This document shows positions 6,169-10,028 of a stretch of DNA of 10,028 nt, piece after piece. Where the stretch lies: NCBI GenBank assembly GCA_900555125.1, contig USKH01000029.1:1-10028 (forward strand), in the 5' to 3' direction. Under the pieces are notes generated by a model. That model was not told where the DNA came from and made no database searches. It was given only the letters and a program-made list of their open reading frames with translations. Numbering within the stretch: position 1 is the stretch's first letter; each line of letters begins with the position of its first letter. The translations under genes were made by a program, and so were the position numbers. The DNA is from an uncultured Clostridium sp. (lineage in GTDB: Bacteria; Bacillota; Clostridia; Christensenellales; Pumilibacteraceae).

Positions 6169-6519
6169 ATGAAAAAAAATATTACGTTAAAAGGCAGAAC
6201 GTTCGGCTTTACTTACGAGGAAGACTCGGATATAGAAATGCTGGCTATGCCGGACGAAAACGGCGTTTCCTGCTTTACCATAATCTTTAAGTGGAAAAAA
6301 CCGTGCTTTCCGAAAAAAATTTCGCTTGAATGGGATATTCCCGCAATAAACGTATATTACATGTGGGACGCGCTGGAAAAGGTGCGGCTTCAGACAGATG
6401 ACATTCTCTGCCCTACTTCGCCCGCTCAACGCAGTCACGCGTGGCGTACGGTATGCCGCTTAAAAGCCTGGCTTCCAAAAAAAGCCGGAACGTTTGCACG
6501 ATTGCGCTGTCCGACGTAA
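6169..6519 (+). CDS. N-terminal fragment of a frameshifted GH36-like glycoside hydrolase
   Basis: This frame encodes the N-terminal beta-sandwich portion of the hydrolase whose catalytic part follows in another frame. It starts at ATG 6169 with GAGGAA 5 bases upstream. Residues MKKNITLKGRTFGFTYEE through WDIPAINVYYMWDALEKV fit the start of this family, where a W-x-I-P-A-x-x-x-Y-x-x-W stretch precedes the region leading to the barrel. From about 6430 onward the translation (SHAWRTVCRLKAWLPKK and on to the stop at 6517-6519) no longer resembles the family and is out-of-frame sequence. The frame can be extended upstream to a TTG at 6103, but that TTG is part of the TTGACA promoter box. Taken alone the product would be about 116 residues with no catalytic site. 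Confidence 0.7.
   Translation: MKKNITLKGRTFGFTYEEDSDIEMLAMPDENGVSCFTIIFKWKKPCFPKKISLEWDIPAINVYYMWDALEKVRLQTDDILCPTSPAQRSHAWRTVCRLKAWLPKKAGTFARLRCPT
6402..6440 (+). other. Frameshift interval within the GH36-like gene
   Basis: The catalytic frame has a TGA at 6399-6401, so translation must be in the N-terminal frame up to there. By 6435-6440 the catalytic frame reads SR, leading into the family-like VAYGMPLKSL. The change of frame therefore falls in these 39 bases and equals the loss of one base (or gain of two). It may be a real mutation or a sequence error. Confidence 0.75.
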
Positions 6520-7922
6520 AAACGCCGCTTTCGCTGAATATGCGCGGCGATTGTACAAGCGGACTGTTTCATCTCGGCGTAGACTTTTTTACAATGCAAG
6601 CCGGCCCGTTCGAGCGGTACGAAACAACGCTTTGGATAGACGAACGCGCTCTTCCTTTGGCCGAAACGGTAAAAGACGCCGTAAATCGGCTTAAAGCCCC
6701 GTATGAATGCGAGTATCCCACTCCCGAAAGCGCCCGCCTTCCGATGTATTCGACATGGTATTCGTACATGCAGACCATAACTGCCGAAAAAGCATTGGAA
6801 GAATGCCGCGAAGCCGTAAAATACGGCATGAAAACTATTATAGTGGATGACGGATGGCAAATTGAACGCAGCGACGGAGCGTACGGCTCGTGCGGAGATT
6901 GGCAGCCGGTTGAAAGTAAGTTCCCGGACATGAAGGATTTTACAAAAAGCGTTCATGCGCTCGGAATGAAAGTTATGTTGTGGTACGCCGTGCCTTTTAT
7001 CGGCAAAAACGCTGAAATTTACCCCGAATTTATCGGTAAATATCTGTACGACCTGGACTCGCACAACTGTTCCGTCCTCGACCCGAGGTATCCGCAAGTG
7101 CGGCGATATCTTATCGACACGTACGTAAACGCCGTCGAAAAATACAATCTCGACGGGCTTAAACTCGATTTTATCGACAGATTCAAAACAAACGGCGTTG
7201 TTACCGCGGATATGGATTACTCTTCGGTAGAAGAAGCCGTTTCCGCGCTTCTGAAACAGATTTCCGTTGCGCTGCACGAAATAAAACCGGATATTATGAT
7301 AGAATTCCGTCAGCCGTACTTCGGGCCTGTTATAAGTACGTACGGCAACATGATGCGCGTGTGGGATTGCCCGCTTGACGGCAACAATAATAAAACGCAG
7401 ACGATAAACCTGCGGCTTGTTTCAGGAAAATGCGCCGTTCACTCAGACATGATGTACTGGCACCCCTGCGACGCTCCCGAAAGCGTGGCGTGCCAATTGT
7501 GGGGGACCATGTTCGCCGTTCCGCAGATTTCCGCGAGAATGAACACGCTGACCGCCGGACAATCGCTCGTTCTGAACCGCTTTCTCGGGTACGTAACCGA
7601 AAACGCAGATCTTCTTACTCGCGGCGGGCTTGACTTTACTCTTTGCGAAAACGGTTACGATAAAGTAGAAACGGGTGATAAAAACAAGCGCATTTGCCTG
7701 CTTTCGCATTCGCCGGTAATCGCCCTCGACAATCGAAACTCGACCGACGCGGTAAATCTTACCGACAGCGAAACACTTTTTATCCGAAACGACAAAGGCG
7801 AAAAATTGTCCGTCGCGGCATTCGACTGCACGGGTAAACGAACAGTTGAACTGACTACGAGCGACGTTTTGTTTATCTGCCCCGTTCAATTCGGCGGCAT
7901 GATGTGCGTAGTAAAGCATTAA
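6441..7922 (+). CDS. GH36-like glycoside hydrolase (alpha-galactosidase type), catalytic part
   Basis: Likely cytosolic retaining glycosidase, probably acting on alpha-galactosides or similar sugars. Counted from the GTG at 6441 there are 493 residues. The barrel holds PMYSTWYSYMQ, VDDGWQ (about 135-140), CGDWQP, DMKDFTKSVHALGMKVMLWYAVPF, VLDPRYPQVRRYL, and DGLKLDF with the probable nucleophile D243. Then comes FRQPYFGP and RVWDCPLD with the probable acid/base D309, and a small C-terminal beta domain ending at 7920-7922. No signal peptide is present. The GTG has no ribosome site. The family-like residues SRVAYGMPLKSL already read in this frame at 6435, while the earlier part lies in the frame starting at 6169. 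The distance 6169-7922 (1754 bases) is one short of a whole number of codons, as expected for a single-base deletion; the restored protein would have 584 residues. The exact substrate is not determinable. Confidence 0.83.
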   Translation: MAYGMPLKSLASKKSRNVCTIALSDVKTPLSLNMRGDCTSGLFHLGVDFFTMQAGPFERYETTLWIDERALPLAETVKDAVNRLKAPYECEYPTPESARLPMYSTWYSYMQTITAEKALEECREAVKYGMKTIIVDDGWQIERSDGAYGSCGDWQPVESKFPDMKDFTKSVHALGMKVMLWYAVPFIGKNAEIYPEFIGKYLYDLDSHNCSVLDPRYPQVRRYLIDTYVNAVEKYNLDGLKLDFIDRFKTNGVVTADMDYSSVEEAVSALLKQISVALHEIKPDIMIEFRQPYFGPVISTYGNMMRVWDCPLDGNNNKTQTINLRLVSGKCAVHSDMMYWHPCDAPESVACQLWGTMFAVPQISARMNTLTAGQSLVLNRFLGYVTENADLLTRGGLDFTLCENGYDKVETGDKNKRICLLSHSPVIALDNRNSTDAVNLTDSETLFIRNDKGEKLSVAAFDCTGKRTVELTTSDVLFICPVQFGGMMCVVKH

Positions 7923-7975
7923 AACACAACGCAGTCGTTGTCGCAAAGCGTCAAAGCGCAAACGATTGATTACAA

Positions 7976-8027
7976 TCCCTCAGTCGCCTGACGGCGCCAG
8001 CTCCCTTTGCTCAAGGGCGCCTTTAAA
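7976..8027. repeat. CCCTCAGTC...CAGCTCCCTTT-type intergenic repeat
   Basis: The segment starts TCCCTCAGTCGCC, has a small hairpin CGCC-TGAC-GGCG (7985-7996), then CAGCTCCCTTT and a second hairpin CCCTT (8003-8007) with AAGGG (8013-8017). GGCGCC occurs at 7993-7998 and again at 8016-8021 and is self-complementary. I recall similar CCCTCAGTC/CAGCTCCCTTT segments scattered between genes in gut Clostridia. It is non-coding, with no open frame of note. Confidence 0.55.
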
Positions 8028-8067
8028 TTCGGTTTATTTGTGCAAAGACAAAAAGTATTTTCCGATT

Positions 8068-8123
8068 CGTAGGGGCGAACTGTGTTCGCCCGCATTATAA
8101 TGTAGGGACAGACGTCCCTACAG
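8068..8123. repeat. Two adjacent palindromic repeat units
   Basis: The first unit has GTAGGGG then the stem GGGCGAAC (8073-8080), loop TGT and GTTCGCCC (8084-8091), the same design as the units at 900 and 1014 but with a different paired stem. The second has a perfect 9-bp stem TGTAGGGAC (8101-8109) with GTCCCTACA (8114-8122) and loop AGAC. Together with the segment at 7976 and the terminators these account for most of the 319-base gap 7923-8241, in which I see no gene. Confidence 0.7.
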
Positions 8124-8172
8124 TGAGGAAACGAATGTTTGTTTTCTCCCACGTCAAAAAGCGTTGCGGAGT

Positions 8173-8207
8173 CCGGGACACAGCCGCAAGTGTCCCGGTG
8201 CCTTTTT
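8173..8207 (+). terminator. Intrinsic terminator downstream of the GH36-like gene
   Basis: A perfect 9-bp GC-rich stem CCGGGACAC (8173-8181) with GTGTCCCGG (8190-8198) and an 8-base loop is followed by TGCC and five T (8203-8207). It lies 250 bases after the hydrolase stop, past the repeats, and is the only strong terminator I see on this strand in the gap. Confidence 0.6.
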
Positions 8208-8208
8208 G

Positions 8209-8235
8209 TTACTTTTTCAGCACTTGAAAAAGTAA
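8209..8235 (-). terminator. Perfect 11-bp inverted repeat after the Na/Pi cotransporter gene, probable terminator
   Basis: TTACTTTTTCA (8209-8219) and TGAAAAAGTAA (8225-8235) pair perfectly around GCACT. It starts six bases beyond the transporter stop codon on the minus strand. The stem is AT-rich and no long T run follows on the minus strand, so it may act together with the GC-rich hairpin beside it at 8173-8198. Confidence 0.45.
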
Positions 8236-8241
8236 ATACAC

Positions 8242-9870
8242 TCATCCGATTTCCACGGAATGAGCTATATAAGTCAGATGGTCGCCGAGACGCTCGATAT
8301 TGGACACGAGATTGATGAAAATACTGCTGCTTTCGGGCTTGCACTGTCCTTTATTAAGGCGTTCGATATGCCCGTCGATAAGTTTTTTGCGATATGCGTC
8401 GATTTTCTCTTCCACGCCGTCCACTTCTGGAAGCAGGCTCTTGTCGGCTTCCAGCACGGTCTTTTTGGTAAGTTCATAAAGCCGCTCGACGCTTTTCACC
8501 ATATCGCTTACTTCCTCTATAACGCCGTCGGAAAATTCCATATTTTTTTCCACTTCGCGACGAGTGTACTTGGTGAAATTGTCGGCTATGTCGGCGATAC
8601 GTACAACGTCTCCCACGCAATTGTGCAGCGCGGCAATTTTTTCCTCTTCTTTCTGAGAACAGTATGCGGACACTTTAATCATATAGTCGGTCAGGTTCTG
8701 GCTGAGATCGGTTGTTTTTTCGACTTCGGCGAGAACGGCAGACGTCTTGCTCATATCGCGTGATTCAAACGCCTTGAAGGAATCGCAGAATGCCGCCATT
8801 GCCGTATCTGCGATAAGGAACAGTTCTTTTTCGGCAAGCGACGTAGCGATTGACGGTGAGGAAATCATACGCGCATCGAGATAGGTGACCGGAACAGCTT
8901 TCTTTTTATCGCGGATGATAAGCTGCGACGCTTTTACGAACATCGACGAAAACGGCAGAAAAATAACCGTGCATACGACGTTGAAAAATACGTGGAACAT
9001 GGCAATCTGCACGGCGGGATTGCCGGCAAACCATTGTTTGAACGTCAGGTCCATAAAAGACGGGAACACGCTGAGCATTATAAAGAACAGCACCGACCCG
9101 AACAAGTTGAACATAAGATGAATAAGGCTTGTGCGTTTTGCGTTCGCGCTTGCGCCTATGGAAGACATAAGCGCGGTAACGCACGAGCCGACGTTTGTTC
9201 CGAGGATAAAGAACAGCACTTCGTTGCCGCCCGTTCCGATACGAAGTCCCGCAATCGACATTGCTATTACTATTGACGTGGTTGCCGAGCTGGACTGAAC
9301 AAGCGCCGTCAGGAAAACTCCCAATGCGAAAAGCAAAAACGAGTTGTCTATGCCCGAAAACACCTGTTGCAATTGTTCGCGATACCCTTCCATGGACGCG
9401 GACATAAGTTTCAGTCCTATAAAAACAAGCGCAAGACCGGCGGTAAGCAGGCTGATTTTCTTTACGTTATCGTTCTTTGTCAGCATGGACACGAACACAC
9501 CGACGAAAGCAAGAGCCTGAATATAAGTGGTAAAGTCAAACGAACTGAGCGACGCCATAAGCCCGGTTATCGTCGTGCCTATGTTTGCGCCCATAATCAT
9601 AGCGGTTGCCTGCGACAAACTCATGATGCCGACGTTGACAAATCCGACAATCAACACGGTTGTAACGCCCGAACTCTGCACAAGCGCGGTGGTAGCCGCT
9701 CCTATTCCGGCGTTAATAATCTTCTTGTCCGCCGTTTTTCCGAACAATTTTTTGATTTTTCCCGTGGCAAGCTGTTCGATATTGCCCGTCATAAGATGTA
9801 CGCCAACCAGGAAAACTCCGGTACCGGCAAGCAGTTTTGCAAGAAACATAACAATTTGTTCTGCTGTCAT
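8242..9870 (-). CDS. Na/Pi-cotransporter II-type membrane protein with C-terminal PhoU-like domain
   Basis: Predicted inner-membrane protein of 542 residues, probably sodium-coupled phosphate transport. Two inverted Na_Pi_cotrans repeats carry the family's QSS motifs, ALVQSSGVTTVLIVG (about 63-76) and ALVQSSSATTSIVIA (about 189-203), and are followed by GANIGTT (94-100) and GTNVGSC (224-230). Several further hydrophobic segments run to about residue 310. From about 340 to the end is a helical PhoU-like domain, ending VSNIERLGDHLTYIAHSVEIG. Length and order match the NptA/PhoU-fusion type common in Firmicutes. The start ATG 9868-9870 has AGAGG (9876-9880) 5 bases upstream and a good promoter. 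It converges on the hydrolase gene and appears monocistronic. Phosphate as substrate is inferred from the family; the PhoU-like tail is usually taken as regulatory. Confidence 0.92.
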   Translation of the reverse strand: MTAEQIVMFLAKLLAGTGVFLVGVHLMTGNIEQLATGKIKKLFGKTADKKIINAGIGAATTALVQSSGVTTVLIVGFVNVGIMSLSQATAMIMGANIGTTITGLMASLSSFDFTTYIQALAFVGVFVSMLTKNDNVKKISLLTAGLALVFIGLKLMSASMEGYREQLQQVFSGIDNSFLLFALGVFLTALVQSSSATTSIVIAMSIAGLRIGTGGNEVLFFILGTNVGSCVTALMSSIGASANAKRTSLIHLMFNLFGSVLFFIMLSVFPSFMDLTFKQWFAGNPAVQIAMFHVFFNVVCTVIFLPFSSMFVKASQLIIRDKKKAVPVTYLDARMISSPSIATSLAEKELFLIADTAMAAFCDSFKAFESRDMSKTSAVLAEVEKTTDLSQNLTDYMIKVSAYCSQKEEEKIAALHNCVGDVVRIADIADNFTKYTRREVEKNMEFSDGVIEEVSDMVKSVERLYELTKKTVLEADKSLLPEVDGVEEKIDAYRKKLIDGHIERLNKGQCKPESSSIFINLVSNIERLGDHLTYIAHSVEIG

Positions 9871-9899
9871 AAAAACCTCTAATGTATAATTTCGGAGCT

Positions 9900-9929
9900 A
9901 TTATAGCAAAACAAACGCCGTAAAGTCAA
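9900..9929 (-). promoter_or_regulatory. Sigma-A-type promoter of the Na/Pi cotransporter gene
   Basis: Read leftwards, TTGACT (9929-9924), an 18-base spacer and a perfect TATAAT (9905-9900) predict a start near 9893 and a leader of about 23 bases. I see no Pho-box-like direct repeat that I could support. The remaining right edge 9930-10028 is AT-rich with no gene visible. Confidence 0.72.
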
Positions 9930-10028
9930 CCGTATAGCGGTCGATTTTTAAATTTTCTCGAAGTTTTTTGTAATATAATCGTAAAGAAGAAAACCCTCGT
10001 AAAATCGATATAAGTATATCAAATATAA

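Noticed and set aside
6435..7277. Leftward 280-residue frame opposite the hydrolase
   Set aside because: It is an antisense shadow of the clear GH36-like catalytic domain, with no family features of its own.
7926..7941. ACAACG-CAGT-CGTTGT hairpin right after the hydrolase stop
   Set aside because: Only a 6-bp stem with no T run, so it is not a supportable terminator.
9974..9979. Rightward TATAAT near the right edge
   Set aside because: No acceptable -35 at 16-18 bases and no visible gene start before the window ends; the region is AT-rich.

Overview
The window looks like a chromosomal segment of an anaerobic, probably gut-associated Clostridia-type Firmicute. The grounds are good AAGGAG-type ribosome sites, a collagen-repeat lipoprotein, many cytosolic glycan enzymes, and short palindromic intergenic repeats of the GTAGGGG and CCCTCAGTC types that I recall from such genomes. 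The species cannot be named from the sequence. Nothing indicates a phage, plasmid, insertion sequence, CRISPR array, tRNA or rRNA.

Layout. (1) 2-751 (+): the C-terminal part of a PhoR-like sensor histidine kinase that enters from the left edge, followed by an intrinsic terminator. (2) 752-1155: a non-coding gap with three palindromic repeat units and a terminator that could serve both strands. (3) 5810-1156 (-): two genes in one apparent operon. The first is a cytosolic AraC-type regulator whose N-terminal two thirds is a sialidase-like (Asp-box, BNR) beta-propeller. The second is a 973-residue lipoprotein with a collagen-like stalk, a carbohydrate-binding-like module and a C-terminal propeller clearly homologous to the one in the regulator. 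(4) 5811-6168: a divergent control region with two back-to-back extended -10 boxes forming a perfect inverted repeat, a terminator-like hairpin in the rightward leader, and a second rightward promoter. (5) 6169-7922 (+): a GH36-like (alpha-galactosidase-type) glycoside hydrolase split by a frameshift near 6402-6440. (6) 7923-8241: a repeat-rich gap with terminators. (7) 9870-8242 (-): a Na/phosphate cotransporter-type membrane protein with a PhoU-like tail and a clear sigma-A-type promoter.

How the parts may work together (inference). Segments 3-5 resemble a small glycan-use locus. The surface lipoprotein would bind or process a glycan, the cytosolic hydrolase would cut imported oligosaccharides, and the regulator would sense a sugar with a propeller of the same family as the surface protein, acting on both divergent transcripts. 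The most notable point is this pair of related propellers, one extracellular and anchored and one intracellular and fused to a DNA-binding domain. The PhoR-like kinase and the Na/Pi transporter at the two ends both suggest phosphate physiology, but nothing in the sequence links them.
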